Below, piece by piece: positions 34,446-43,592 of a DNA stretch of 64,000 bases (positions are counted from its first letter, which is position 1; each line of letters starts with the position of its first letter). The DNA comes from Methylobacterium radiotolerans JCM 2831 (GTDB lineage: Bacteria > Pseudomonadota > Alphaproteobacteria > Rhizobiales > Beijerinckiaceae). Under the pieces are notes generated by a model. The model was given only the letters and a program-made list of their open reading frames with translations. It did no database searches and was not told where the DNA came from. The position numbers were made by a program, and so were the translations under genes. The stretch is taken from NCBI RefSeq assembly GCF_000019725.1, contig NC_010505.1:4882001-4946000 (forward strand). Reading direction: 5' to 3'.

Positions 34446-35681
34446 TCAGCGCTGCGACGCGGCGCCGTACGTTGTCCAGGTCCCCGCCTCGTGGAACACG
34501 CCGAAGACGTCCGGCGCGAAGACGGGGTGCTCGATGTGGAAGCGGCCGCCGATCTTGGCCGCGAGGAGCCGCTCGAAGCCGCGCTGCCGGACCACCACCG
34601 AGACCGTGTAGGTGTCGGCGGTCAGGGTCAGCGGCGGCGTCAGCAGCTCCACCTCGCCCTCGCCCGAGAGGGCGGTCAGGCCGGCGCCGTCCGCCTGCGT
34701 GCTGAAATTGCAGCAGAGCAGCTCGTCCGACCGGGTGATCGAGAACAGGACGTGCGGGTCGGCGACCGGCTCCGCGGCGCTGTAGCGGGCCCGGATCCGC
34801 ATCCGCTCGCCGTGGCGGAACAGCGTCCGCGGCGCGCCGGATTCGTCGGCGATCGTCACGTCGCTGATCCGGACCGGCAGGTCGCCGGCGTCGGGGCGGA
34901 ACCACGCGGTGTCGGCGAGGTAGCTGTCCCGCTCGTAGTGGGTCAGGCCCTCGTCGGTGGGGCCGTCATAGGCGACGCGGCCGCCCTTGATGTAGATCAC
35001 CCGCTCGCACATGGTCTTGATGCTGAACATGTTGTGCGAGACCAGCAGGATCGTCGAACCCTTGCCCTGGAGCCGTCGGGCGAAGTCCATGCACTTGCGC
35101 TGGAAGGTGTAGTCGCCCACCGCCAGCACCTCGTCGAGGAGCAGGATGTCGGGCTCGAGATGCGCGGCGACCGAGAAGGCCAGCCGGACATACATGCCGC
35201 TGGAGTAGCGCTTCACCGGCATGTCGATTAAGTCGCCGATCTCCGAGAACGCGACGATCGCGTCGAACTTCGCGGCGATCTCCCGGCGGTCCATCCCGAG
35301 GATCGAGCCGTAGAGGAAGATGTTCTCGCGGCCGGTCAGCTCCCGGTGGAAGCCGGTGCCGACCTCGAGCAGGGCCCCGACCCGGCCCTCGAGGCGGATC
35401 CGGCCGGTGGTCGGCGCGGCGATCCGCGACAGGAGCTTGAGGAGCGTGCTCTTGCCGGCGCCGTTGAGGCCGATGATGCCGACATTCTCGCCGTGCCGGA
35501 TGCCGAAGCTGACGTCCTTCAGCGCCCAGAAGCTCTCCTGCGATGGGCGGGCGGCGGAGCGGCGGGTCACCAGGCCGCGGACGCCCTCGCTCAGCGCGTC
35601 GCGCAGCGAGTTCTGGTGCGCGGCGCGCGGGGCGCGCCAGTACTGCTTGCCGATATCCTGTACGCTGATTGCCATCGACAT
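34446..35681 (-). CDS. Polysaccharide ABC exporter ATP-binding protein (Wzt-like)
   Basis: ATPase (411 aa) of an O-antigen/teichoic-type exporter. ABC motifs: Walker A GLNGAGKST at 71-79, signature YSSGMYVRL, Walker B ILLLDEVLAVGD and switch histidine in LLVSHN. The C-terminal domain (about 265-411, containing DSYLADTAWFRPDAGD and GTWTTYGAAS) matches the Wzt C-terminal sugar-binding type, which in O-antigen systems recognises the capped non-reducing end of a finished chain. The start is ATG 35681; it overlaps the stop of the permease gene by one base (TGATG). Confidence 0.88.
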   Translation of the reverse strand: MSMAISVQDIGKQYWRAPRAAHQNSLRDALSEGVRGLVTRRSAARPSQESFWALKDVSFGIRHGENVGIIGLNGAGKSTLLKLLSRIAAPTTGRIRLEGRVGALLEVGTGFHRELTGRENIFLYGSILGMDRREIAAKFDAIVAFSEIGDLIDMPVKRYSSGMYVRLAFSVAAHLEPDILLLDEVLAVGDYTFQRKCMDFARRLQGKGSTILLVSHNMFSIKTMCERVIYIKGGRVAYDGPTDEGLTHYERDSYLADTAWFRPDAGDLPVRISDVTIADESGAPRTLFRHGERMRIRARYSAAEPVADPHVLFSITRSDELLCCNFSTQADGAGLTALSGEGEVELLTPPLTLTADTYTVSVVVRQRGFERLLAAKIGGRFHIEHPVFAPDVFGVFHEAGTWTTYGAASQR

Positions 35682-36577
35682 CAGATTACATCCGCGAAGG
35701 AGCGCTCCATGCGCTGGAAGAAGATCAGTCCGCTGACGAGCAGGGCGAGCGCGGCCGTGACCGAGACGGCGACCGCGAAAACGTCGGGCGGCGTGCCGCC
35801 CAGGATGGCGAAGCGGAACGCCTCGATCAGGCCGACCATCGGGTTGAGCGCGTAGATCCAGCGCACCGAGGTGGGCACGATGCTCGACGCGTAGACGATC
35901 GGCGAGGCGTACATCCAGATCTGGATCAGGAACGGCAGCGTGTGCTTGATGTCCCGGAAGCGGACGTTGACGGGCCCGAGCCAGAGGCTCACCCCGAGGG
36001 CGAGCATCGCCGTGACGATCAGGGTCGGGACGGCCAGGAGGAGGTGCCAGTCCGGCACCGCCCCGTACCAGGCCATCAGGGCCAGCAGCACGCCGAGGGC
36101 GATGGCGAAGTCGACCATCGGCGACACCACCGTCGCCAGCGGGATGACCAGCCGCGGGAAGTAGATCTTGCGGATGAGCTCGGCCTCCGCCACGAGGCCG
36201 TTGGCGCTGCGCCGCACCGCCTCGGAGAAGTACGTCCACAGGACGACCGCGCTGCCGGCGAAGAGTGCGTAGGGGGCGCCGTCGGTGGGGATCTTGGCGA
36301 AGTGCCCGAAGATCACCGTGAAGATCAGCACGGTGAAGAGCGGCTGCGCAATCGCCCAGGAGGCGCCCATGGCGGTCTGCCGGTAGAGCACCTTCAGGTC
36401 CCGCAGGATCAGGACGCGCAGCAGGTCGCGATACTGCCAGAGGCCGACCGCGTCGAAGGCGACGATCCGGTCGTCGGGCGCGATCTCGGTCACCCGCAGC
36501 GTCGACGGGTCGGTCCGCTGTTCGGCCGGCCCGCGCTCCGACGTGCCGAGGGCAAGCGCATCCAGAGATTTCATCAT
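35681..36577 (-). CDS. Polysaccharide ABC exporter permease (Wzm-like)
   Basis: ABC-2 type transporter permease (298 aa) with about six helices. RDLLRVLILRDLKVLYRQTAMG precedes helix one, a typical contact of Wzm/KpsM proteins with the ATPase. Other segments: LFTVLIFTVIFGHFAKIP, FFSEAV-type, PRLVIPLATVVSPMVDFAIALG and LNPMVGLIEAFRFAILGG. It exports a finished chain on undecaprenyl carrier with the Wzt-like partner. Two neighbouring ATG codons at 36577 and 36574 are possible starts; no good ribosome site distinguishes them. First gene of the operon permease-ATPase-glycosyltransferase. Confidence 0.87.
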   Translation of the reverse strand: MMKSLDALALGTSERGPAEQRTDPSTLRVTEIAPDDRIVAFDAVGLWQYRDLLRVLILRDLKVLYRQTAMGASWAIAQPLFTVLIFTVIFGHFAKIPTDGAPYALFAGSAVVLWTYFSEAVRRSANGLVAEAELIRKIYFPRLVIPLATVVSPMVDFAIALGVLLALMAWYGAVPDWHLLLAVPTLIVTAMLALGVSLWLGPVNVRFRDIKHTLPFLIQIWMYASPIVYASSIVPTSVRWIYALNPMVGLIEAFRFAILGGTPPDVFAVAVSVTAALALLVSGLIFFQRMERSFADVI

Positions 36578-36879
36578 TCGAGGCGGTCCCGCATGACGCT
36601 CTGAGCCCGTGGTCGAGCTCGGGGGACTCGGTGCGAATCGGAAGTTGTGCCGCCCGGTCGTCCCGCCGGAACGGGCTATCATCGCGGTGCGGCGGTCCGA
36701 ATTACACCTTTCGTCGTATCGGTCCGGCCGACTGAAGTGGTGGTTGTGATCAACGACCGTAATCGTAGCCAATCACGTCAAATGAGACCTCGGGGGGCGC
36801 CGCGCGCGGCGCCGGTCCCCGTCCGGGACGACCGGCTCTGATCGGCCGGCGACCGGGGCCAGGTTTCGGGAGAACCGCC
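36578..36879. promoter_or_regulatory. Divergent promoter region between wzm-like and exoA-like genes
   Basis: 300 bases without a gene. 36700-36785 is A+T richer than the surroundings (TTACACCTTTCGTCG, GTGGTTGTGATC) and is the likely promoter zone for both directions. TTCGGGAGA just before 36880 serves as a weak ribosome site for the exoA-like gene. Confidence 0.3.
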
Positions 36880-37947
36880 ATGCAGGACCCCGTGAGCGCC
36901 GCCGGCGCTCCGCTCGTGACGATCGCCATGCCGGCCCTGAACGAGGCCGCGCACATCGCCGACGCCATCGCGTCGGTGCTGCCCGACCGGGACGCGATCG
37001 CCTGCGAGCTGCTGGTGCTGGACGGCGGCAGTCGCGACGACACCTGCGCGATCGTCGCCGCCCTGAGCGTCCGGGACCCGCGCATCCGGCTCGTCCACAA
37101 CGAGCGCCGCATCCAGGCGGCGGCGATCAATCTCGCCGCGCGGCTGGCGCATCCCGCCTCCACCTACCTCGTCCGCGCCGATTGCCACGCCGTCTATCCG
37201 GAGGGGTTCGTGCAGAATCTCGTCGGCACGATACTCCTGCGCGAGGCCGTCTCGGTGGTCGTGCCGCTCCGGACCGTCGGGGTCACACCGCTGCAGCGGG
37301 CGATCGCGGCCGCGCAGAACAGCCGCCTCGGCAACGGCGGCTCGGCCCACCGGCAGGGTGGGATCTCGGGCTACGTCGCCCACGGCCATCACGCGGTCTT
37401 CGACCGGCGCGAGTTCCTGCGGGTGGGCGGCTACGACGAGACCTTCACCCACAACGAGGATGCCGAACTCGACCGGCGGCTCTGCGCCGCGGGCGGGCGG
37501 ATCTATCTCGCCGCCGAACTCGCCATCACGTACTTCCCGCGCGCCTGCCTGGGCAGCCTCGCCCGGCAGTACCTCCACTACGGGCGCGGCTGCGCGCGGA
37601 CCCTCGAGAAGCACGCCAGCCTGCCGCGCCCGCGCCAGATCCTGCCGGCCCTGGTCCTGCTCTACGCCGTCGCGGCCCTGCCGCTGGCGGCCCTGATGCC
37701 CGCCCTGCTGCTTCCCCTGCTGCTCTATGCCGGAGGCTGCGCCCTGAGCGGCCTCGCCCTGGCGCTGAAGGCGCGGGAGCCCGTCCTGGTGATGAGCGGC
37801 CCGGCGGCCGTGACCATGCACCTGTCCTGGGCGGCGGGGTTCCTGTCCTACCCGGGCTACCGGCGGACGCTGTTCCGGGCCGCCCTGCGCCGGAAGCGCC
37901 GCCTGCTCGGCCTGCCGCCGAGATCCGACGCGGCGCGCGTCAATTGA
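36880..37947 (+). CDS. exoA: Family 2 glycosyltransferase, ExoA-like
   Basis: Membrane-associated GT-A enzyme (355 aa), similar to ExoA, which adds the first glucose (beta-1,3) to galactose-PP-undecaprenyl in succinoglycan. N-terminal LVTIAMPALNEAAHI, LVLDGGSRDDT near 47-57, RADCHAVYP near 97-105 as the metal-binding site and NEDAELDRRL near 192 as catalytic region. Two or three C-terminal hydrophobic helices (PALVLLYAVAALPLAALMPA and following) anchor it. Adjacent gpmI and the flippase gene lie on the same strand. Confidence 0.85.
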   Translation: MQDPVSAAGAPLVTIAMPALNEAAHIADAIASVLPDRDAIACELLVLDGGSRDDTCAIVAALSVRDPRIRLVHNERRIQAAAINLAARLAHPASTYLVRADCHAVYPEGFVQNLVGTILLREAVSVVVPLRTVGVTPLQRAIAAAQNSRLGNGGSAHRQGGISGYVAHGHHAVFDRREFLRVGGYDETFTHNEDAELDRRLCAAGGRIYLAAELAITYFPRACLGSLARQYLHYGRGCARTLEKHASLPRPRQILPALVLLYAVAALPLAALMPALLLPLLLYAGGCALSGLALALKAREPVLVMSGPAAVTMHLSWAAGFLSYPGYRRTLFRAALRRKRRLLGLPPRSDAARVN

Positions 37948-38158
37948 CCGGCTGAGGCCCCGTCGTCCGCGCGCCCGGCCTGTTCGGGGCGCGGACGAGG
38001 CGTGTCAGAAGCCCGACGCTCTCACGCATCCGTCGCCCGTTGGCCCTTCGGGGCGGTGGTCTCGCGCGGCCAAGGCGATTATCGACACGCGCAACGATCC
38101 GGCCGCGCAGAGGGCCCGGAGACCGGCCGCGCGCCGCGCGCGGCAGCCCAGGAGAGTT

Positions 38159-39703
38159 GTGACCGTGCCCGACAGTACCCCGCGTCCCGTGATGCTCGTG
38201 ATCCTCGACGGCTGGGGTCTGCGGGACGCCGTGGCCGATAACGCCGTCCACCAGGCCAGGACCCCGGTCTTCGACGCGCTGATGCGGGAGCGTCCCCGGG
38301 CGCGGCTGAAGACCTTCGGCGCCGATGTCGGCCTGCCCGAGGGTCAGATGGGCAATTCCGAGGTCGGCCACCTCAATATCGGGGCGGGCCGGGTGGTCCT
38401 GCAGGACCTGCCGCGGATCGACGCGGCGGTCGCCGACGGCTCCCTCGCCCGGAACCCGGCCCTGATCCGGTTCATCGAGGCGCTGCGCGCGTCGGGGGGA
38501 ACCTGCCACCTCGTCGGCCTGCTGTCGCCCGGCGGCGTCCACGCGCACCAGGACCACGCCGTGGCGCTGGCGCGCGCGCTGACGACGGCCGGCATCCCGG
38601 TCCGGCTCCACGGCTTCACCGACGGGCGCGACATGCCGCCCCGCTCCGCCGCCGCCTGCATCGCCGACGTCGAGGCGGCCCTCCCGAAGGGCGCCCGCAT
38701 CGCCACCCTGTGCGGCCGCTATTTCGGGATGGACCGCGACCGGCGCTGGGAGCGGGTCCAGAGAGCCTACGACGCCCTCACGGAGGCGCGGGGAACCCGG
38801 TTCGAGCGGGCCGGGCAGGCCGTCGCCGCGTCCTACGCGCAGGACGTGTCCGACGAGTTCATGCAGCCCGCGATCATCGGCGACTATGCCGGCATGCGGG
38901 ACGGCGACGGCATCCTGAGCTTCAACTTCCGCGCCGACCGGACCCGGCAGATCCTGGAGGCGCTCCTCGACCCGGCCTTCGCGGGCTTCGAGCGCGCGCG
39001 CGCGGTCCGGTTCGCCGCCGCCCTGGGGATCGTCCAGTACAGCGTCGAGATCGACGCCTTCGCCGAGACCCTGTTCGGGGCCCTCGACCTGCCCAACGGC
39101 CTCGGCGAGACCGTGGCCCGGGCCGGGCGCGCGCAGCTGCGCATGGCCGAGACCGAGAAGTACCCGCACGTCACCTACTTCATGAACGGCGGCCGCGAGG
39201 AGCCCTTCGCGGGGCAGGACGCGGTCCTCGTGCCCTCGCCGAAGGTCGCGACCTACGACCTGCAGCCGGAGATGTCGGCGCCGGAGCTCACCGACCGCGC
39301 CGTGGAGGCGATCGGCTCCGGGCGCTACGACCTCATCATCCTGAACTTCGCCAACCCCGACATGGTCGGCCATACCGGCAGCCTCGCGGCGGCCGTGAAG
39401 GCGGTGGAGACCGTCGACACCTGCCTCGGCCGCGTCGTCGAGGCGGTGACGGCCCAGGGCGGGGCGCTGCTGGTGACCGCCGATCACGGCAATTGCGAGA
39501 TGATGCGCGATCCCGAGACCGGCGAGCCCCACACCGCCCACACCCTCAACCCGGTGCCCGCCGCGCTCGTCGGCGTCGACGGCGTGACCCTGGCCGACGG
39601 ACGGCTCGCCGACGTGGCGCCGACGCTCCTCGACCTGATGGGACTGGACCAGCCGGCCGAGATGACCGGCACGTCGCTGATCCGCCCGCGGGGCCAGGGC
39701 TGA
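38159..39703 (+). CDS. gpmI: 2,3-bisphosphoglycerate-independent phosphoglycerate mutase
   Basis: Manganese-dependent phosphoglycerate mutase of glycolysis and gluconeogenesis (514 aa, usual length). Features: VILDGWG with the metal Asp near 16, the phospho-accepting serine in GQMGNSEVGHLNIG near 64, GFTDGRDMPP near 157, FNFRADRTRQI near 259, LNFANPDMVGHTG near 401 and TADHGNCEMM near 442. GTG 38159 follows AGGAGAGTT; a GTG two codons later is possible. Housekeeping gene embedded between exo genes, with no operon link visible upstream. Confidence 0.94.
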   Translation: MTVPDSTPRPVMLVILDGWGLRDAVADNAVHQARTPVFDALMRERPRARLKTFGADVGLPEGQMGNSEVGHLNIGAGRVVLQDLPRIDAAVADGSLARNPALIRFIEALRASGGTCHLVGLLSPGGVHAHQDHAVALARALTTAGIPVRLHGFTDGRDMPPRSAAACIADVEAALPKGARIATLCGRYFGMDRDRRWERVQRAYDALTEARGTRFERAGQAVAASYAQDVSDEFMQPAIIGDYAGMRDGDGILSFNFRADRTRQILEALLDPAFAGFERARAVRFAAALGIVQYSVEIDAFAETLFGALDLPNGLGETVARAGRAQLRMAETEKYPHVTYFMNGGREEPFAGQDAVLVPSPKVATYDLQPEMSAPELTDRAVEAIGSGRYDLIILNFANPDMVGHTGSLAAAVKAVETVDTCLGRVVEAVTAQGGALLVTADHGNCEMMRDPETGEPHTAHTLNPVPAALVGVDGVTLADGRLADVAPTLLDLMGLDQPAEMTGTSLIRPRGQG

Positions 39704-39829
39704 GGGCCGGCGGCACGCCGCCTGCAACGGCCGGGCTGTCATGCGCGCCGTCCCTGCGTTACCTCCCGCCACGGGCCGGTCTGTCCCAGCGTGGTGCGAG
39801 GTCGTGGTGCGTCTGACCGGTTCTAGGAC

Positions 39830-41245
39830 ATGATCGCCCGGCACAGCCTGATCTACGTCGGCTCCCGGGGCTTCGCGGCCGCCCTGAACATGGCCTCCGT
39901 GGCGGTGTTCACGCGGCTCGCGCCGGTGGAGAGCTACGGCACCTACCTGTACGTCCTGTCCTGGGCACTCGTGCTCTACGGGGCGACCTGCCAGTGGCCG
40001 AAATTCGCGTTCTTCGCCCTCTACGACGAGGCGCGCGAGCCCGCGCAGGTCGGCACCGTGGTGCGGATCCTGGGCGGCACGCTGCTCCTCGCCGGGCTCG
40101 GCAGCGCGCTCGCCGCCGCCCTCGGCCTGATGCCGGCGCGGATGGCGGCCGCGATCCTGGCGCTGGCCTTCGGGACCACCCTGTTCGAGGGCTCCACCGA
40201 GATCGCCCGGACCCGCCTGCGGGCCGGGGCGGTGGCGGCCTCGGTGATGAGCCGCGCCGTCCTGATCCTGGCCCTCGGCAGCCTGGCGCTGCACCTCTCG
40301 CAGGATCCCCTGCACCTCGCCTGCGCGGTGGCGGCCGCGAACGCCCTGGCGTCGCTCCCGGCCGCCGCCACGATCGCCCCGATGATGCCCGGCCGCGGCA
40401 GCCGGGCGGAGGCCCTGCGGTTGTTCGCCTACGGCTGGCCGCTGGTGCTGTCCTTCGGGACGGCGGCGCTCGCCCAGAGCCTCGACCGGCTGATCATCGC
40501 CAAGACGGTGGGGCCGGCGGGGCTCGGCGCCTACGGGGCCCTGGCCGACTTCCTGAAGCAGAGCTTCATCGTGTTCGGCGAGGCGATCGCCCTGTCGCTG
40601 ATCTCGATCGCCAAGCGCGAGGCGCGGGTCGGCGGGATGGCGGCGGCCTCCGGGGTGCTGCGCGACGCCGCCCGGGCCATGACGCTGATCGCGGCCTTCG
40701 GGGCGGTGTTCTTCCTGTGCTTCGACGATCTGGTCGTGGCGGTGCTGCTCGGGCCCGACTACCGGGCCGAGGCGCGCGAGCTCGCCCCGGTGCTGATCCT
40801 GGCGAGCATCCTGATGATGTTCCGCGCCTACTATTTCGGGCAGGTGATCTACTTCGCCCGCTCCAGCGGCCTGGAGGCGGCCGCCGCCTTCGCGACCCTC
40901 GCCACCGTCGCGGCGCTGTCGCTCCTGCTGATCCCGCGCCTCGGCGCCGCCGGGGCGGCGCTCGCCTTCGCGGGCGGCCAGAGCGCGGCCTGCCTCGTGC
41001 TGGTGCTCGGCGCCCGCCGGACCGGCACGACGATGCCGCTGCCGCTCGCCGACATGGCCGGCATCGCCGGGATCGCGCTGGCCTGCGGCGCGGTGAATGC
41101 CGGCATCGCCCTGGTCCCCGGCGGGCTGATGCCGCCGGGGCAGGCCCTGCGCCTCGTCCTGCTCGCCGCCGCCGCCGGGGTGACGGCGTGGCGCTACGAC
41201 GTGCTCGGCTTCGCCGGCGCGATCCGTCACCGCCTCGCGGCCTGA
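39830..41245 (+). CDS. Polysaccharide flippase (Wzx/MATE-like, ExoT-type)
   Basis: Twelve- to fourteen-helix oligosaccharide flippase (471 aa). The N terminus SLIYVGSRGFAAALNMASVAVFTR and PVESYGTYLYVLSWAL fit the PST/MOP family, which moves undecaprenyl-linked repeat units across the inner membrane. LDRLIIAKTVGPAGLGAYGA near 220 is a second hallmark. ATG 39830 lies 127 bp after gpmI. It ends 10 bp before the acyltransferase gene, so the two probably share a transcript. Presence of both this flippase and an ABC exporter in the cluster is unusual. Confidence 0.86.
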   Translation: MIARHSLIYVGSRGFAAALNMASVAVFTRLAPVESYGTYLYVLSWALVLYGATCQWPKFAFFALYDEAREPAQVGTVVRILGGTLLLAGLGSALAAALGLMPARMAAAILALAFGTTLFEGSTEIARTRLRAGAVAASVMSRAVLILALGSLALHLSQDPLHLACAVAAANALASLPAAATIAPMMPGRGSRAEALRLFAYGWPLVLSFGTAALAQSLDRLIIAKTVGPAGLGAYGALADFLKQSFIVFGEAIALSLISIAKREARVGGMAAASGVLRDAARAMTLIAAFGAVFFLCFDDLVVAVLLGPDYRAEARELAPVLILASILMMFRAYYFGQVIYFARSSGLEAAAAFATLATVAALSLLLIPRLGAAGAALAFAGGQSAACLVLVLGARRTGTTMPLPLADMAGIAGIALACGAVNAGIALVPGGLMPPGQALRLVLLAAAAGVTAWRYDVLGFAGAIRHRLAA

Positions 41246-41255
41246 CGGTCCCGCG

Positions 41256-42497
41256 ATGGCAGGCCCCGCGTCAGGCACCCCATCGGACACGGCCGCGCTT
41301 CCCGGCGGGCTCGTGGCGGCGGTCCGGCCCCTCGACGGGGCGGCGCCCTGGGTCCCGGCCTGGCGGGCCCTGGGCCCGGCATCCCTGATCCGGAACCCGT
41401 TCTACGAGGCGGGCTACGCCCTGGCCGCCCGGGAGGCCTTCGGGGCGGGCGTCCGGCTCCTCCTCGTCGCCGACCAATCCCCCGAGGCGCCGGGCGCCCG
41501 GCTCGTCGCCGCCTGGCCGTTCCGGTCGTCGCGCCGCCGCTGGGGCGTGCCGCTGCCGCTGCTCATGGGCTGGACCCACGGCTACGCCCCGTTCGGGGCG
41601 CCGCTCCTCGACGGCGCCGCCCCGGAGGCCGCCCTGGCGGGGCTGCTCGCCGCGCCGGGCGCCCTCGGCCTGCCGCCGCGCCTCCTCCTGCCGAACGCCC
41701 CGGCCGACGGCCCCCTGCCGGAGCTCCTGGCGGCGCGGGGCGGGCGCCGCGCCGCCTACTGGCCGCACGACCGCGGGCTGCTCGACCTGACCGGGCTCGG
41801 GCCAGAGGCGCGGGCCGCCTATCTCGGGCACCTCTCCGGGCAGCGCCGCCGCAAGCTCCGCCGCGCCCGCGCGCGGCTGGAGGCGGCGGGGCCCGTGACC
41901 TTCGACATCCTCGCCGCGCCCGACGCCCTCGGCCCGGCCCTCGAGGCCCACGTCGCCCTCGAGGCCGCCGGCTGGAAGGGGGAGGCCGGCACGAGCCTGG
42001 CGCAGCGGCCGGCGGAGGTCGCGTTCCTGCGCGCCGCGCTGGCCGATCTCAGTGCCGATCTCGGGGCCGATCGCGGGGCCGCGGACGGCGTGCGGATCGC
42101 GCGCCTGCGCCGGGGCGACCGGCTCCTGGCCTCCCTGATCCTGCCGGTCACCGGCCGGGAGGCCTGGGTTCTGAAGATCGCCAACGACGAGACGCGGCCG
42201 GAGACCGCGCCGGGCGTCCAGCTCGTCCACCGGCTGACCGAGGCGGTGGCCGCGGGCGACTGGCCGATCGACCGGATCGATTCCTGCGCGCCGCCGGGCT
42301 TCGCCCTCGGCACCACCTTCTGGTCCGCGCGCCGGCCGATCGCCCATCTCCTGGTGGAGGCGGGCCGCGATCCGCTGTTCCCGGTGGCCCGGATCCTGGA
42401 GCGGGCCCGGGAGGGCGTCGCCCGGGCCCGCGTCACCATCCGAAGCGGGCGATCTGCTCCAGCCGCGCCCGCGTCGCCGCCGCGTCGCGGCCCATGA
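41256..42497 (+). CDS. CelD/BcsL-family GNAT acyltransferase
   Basis: Predicted cytoplasmic acyltransferase (413 aa) of the BioF2/CelD type, often found with cellulose and exopolysaccharide genes. AAVRPLDGAAPWVPAWRAL near 20 and NPFYEAGYALAAREAFG near 50 are the family start. The central RRRKLRRARARLEAAG and the GNAT-like AHVALEAAGWKG and EAWVLKIANDETRPETAPG segments near 300 follow. Ten bp after the flippase gene, same strand. The substrate is unknown; decoration of the polymer is the likely role. The 3' end overlaps the convergent small gene by 65 bp. Confidence 0.75.
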   Translation: MAGPASGTPSDTAALPGGLVAAVRPLDGAAPWVPAWRALGPASLIRNPFYEAGYALAAREAFGAGVRLLLVADQSPEAPGARLVAAWPFRSSRRRWGVPLPLLMGWTHGYAPFGAPLLDGAAPEAALAGLLAAPGALGLPPRLLLPNAPADGPLPELLAARGGRRAAYWPHDRGLLDLTGLGPEARAAYLGHLSGQRRRKLRRARARLEAAGPVTFDILAAPDALGPALEAHVALEAAGWKGEAGTSLAQRPAEVAFLRAALADLSADLGADRGAADGVRIARLRRGDRLLASLILPVTGREAWVLKIANDETRPETAPGVQLVHRLTEAVAAGDWPIDRIDSCAPPGFALGTTFWSARRPIAHLLVEAGRDPLFPVARILERAREGVARARVTIRSGRSAPAAPASPPRRGP

Positions 42498-42789
42498 CGG
42501 CGATCCGCCCGGACAGGTCGTAGCAGGTCGCGCAGAACGGCAGCTGCAGCAGCGCGTACCCGTCGTCGCGCGCCCGGGCGACGGAGGCGACGAGGCAGGG
42601 CAGGACCGGCCCGTCGGGCGGTCCGGCGAGGCAGTCGGCCCGGGGGCTGCCGAAGGCCGGGCGGTTCGGCCAGGTCAGGAGGAGCGTGGTGCCGCCCCGG
42701 CGGTCCGGGGCCGGCGGCAGGGTGTAGCTGCGCAGGAACAGCGCGCAGGCCGCGAGGACGAGGATCGGCAGGATCAGGGCTGTGCGCAT
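42433..42789 (-). CDS. Small secreted or lipoprotein-like protein
   Basis: 118-aa protein with an N-terminal hydrophobic signal (ALILPILVLAACALFLRSY) in which LAAC resembles a lipobox. The remainder contains three cysteines in CLVASVARARDDGYALLQ and CATCYD, perhaps disulfides. No family was recognised. It overlaps convergently with the acyltransferase gene at its 3' end. It lies 18 bp downstream of the 42808-43035 gene, so both are probably one transcript. Confidence 0.6.
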   Translation of the reverse strand: MRTALILPILVLAACALFLRSYTLPPAPDRRGGTTLLLTWPNRPAFGSPRADCLAGPPDGPVLPCLVASVARARDDGYALLQLPFCATCYDLSGRIAVMGRDAAATRARLEQIARFGW

Positions 42790-42807
42790 CGGCGGGCTCC
42801 GGACGCC

Positions 42808-43035
42808 TCAATCCCCCACGTCGAAGCGCGTCCGATAGAACACCTCGCGGCCGGCGCCGTCGATCACCCGGACGGCCTCGGCCGGCTCGCCCGAGCGCTG
42901 CGGCACCCGCGCGCGGGCGAACAGCCGCAGGGCCCGTTCCTGCGCGCTCTCCAGGCTGCCGACCCGCACGGAGATCCGCGTCTGGATCTCGTCCGGCTCC
43001 GGTCCGAGGACTTCGATGTGGAAGGTCTCGCGCAC
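42808..43035 (-). CDS. Small conserved-type protein of unknown function
   Basis: 75-aa protein from GTG 43035 (an upstream ATG at 43103 would give a longer, less protein-like start). Two predicted beta strands (TFHIEVLGPEP; ISVRVGSLE), a helix (SAQERALRLFARARVPQ) and a final strand pair (AVRVIDGAGREVFYRTRFDVGD). It looks like a small alpha-beta fold of the kind common in Methylobacteriaceae, but the family name was not recognised. Same direction as the small secreted protein gene. Confidence 0.55.
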   Translation of the reverse strand: MRETFHIEVLGPEPDEIQTRISVRVGSLESAQERALRLFARARVPQRSGEPAEAVRVIDGAGREVFYRTRFDVGD

Positions 43036-43289
43036 GGGTATCCGCCTGATCGAGGGACGTTCAGCGCCGGATATCGGGATCCGGCCGGCGGCCGCCATAG
43101 CATGTTCCGGTCGGATACCGGGTTCGGCGCCCCGCGCGGGCTGACCGCGCCGCGCTGTCGGGGCGCCGCGCGGCGATTCCTGGGCGCCGCGCCGCAGGCT
43201 CGATCTCGGCACGAAGGCCAATTGCCCCGCGGCCCGCCGCGGCCCTAAGAGGACCGCTCCGCCCGAGGAGACATCACCGGAGCAACCCC

Positions 43290-43592
43290 GTGGACCCGCT
43301 CAAGGCCGCCGCAGCGACCCTGCTCTGCCTCGCCCTGTTCTGGCTGGCCTTCCGGCTGACCCGGCGCCTGGTCGATCTCGCCATCGCGGGGGGCTACGCC
43401 GAGGAGCGCCGGCGACTCGCCGAGGAGGAGGCCGCTCAGGCCGAGGCGGGCACCGTCCCGCAGGCCTCGGCCATCCGGGCCACCGCTTCGAGCTTGGCCT
43501 CGAACAGGGACCAGTCGTCGGCCGCGGCGATCGGCGCCCACAACGCCTCCACCTCGTCGATCAGGAGCGTGCAGGGCGCCTCCGCGAAGTAG
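43290..43592 (+). CDS. Small single-helix membrane protein
   Basis: 100-aa frame from GTG 43290. The first half (PLKAAAATLLCLALFWLAFRLTRRLVDLAI) is one membrane helix followed by an acidic helix (EERRRLAEEEAAQAEAG) and looks real. The second half overlaps the 3' end of the SelO gene on the other strand and may be only a tail. The gene is preceded by GGAGCAACCCC. No family was recognised. Confidence 0.5.
   Translation: MDPLKAAAATLLCLALFWLAFRLTRRLVDLAIAGGYAEERRRLAEEEAAQAEAGTVPQASAIRATASSLASNRDQSSAAAIGAHNASTSSIRSVQGASAK

Noticed and set aside
37940..41290. Open frame of over 1100 codons on the minus strand
   Set aside because: It lies across gpmI and the flippase gene and is a GC-driven shadow. 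Composition is low complexity and no motif is present.
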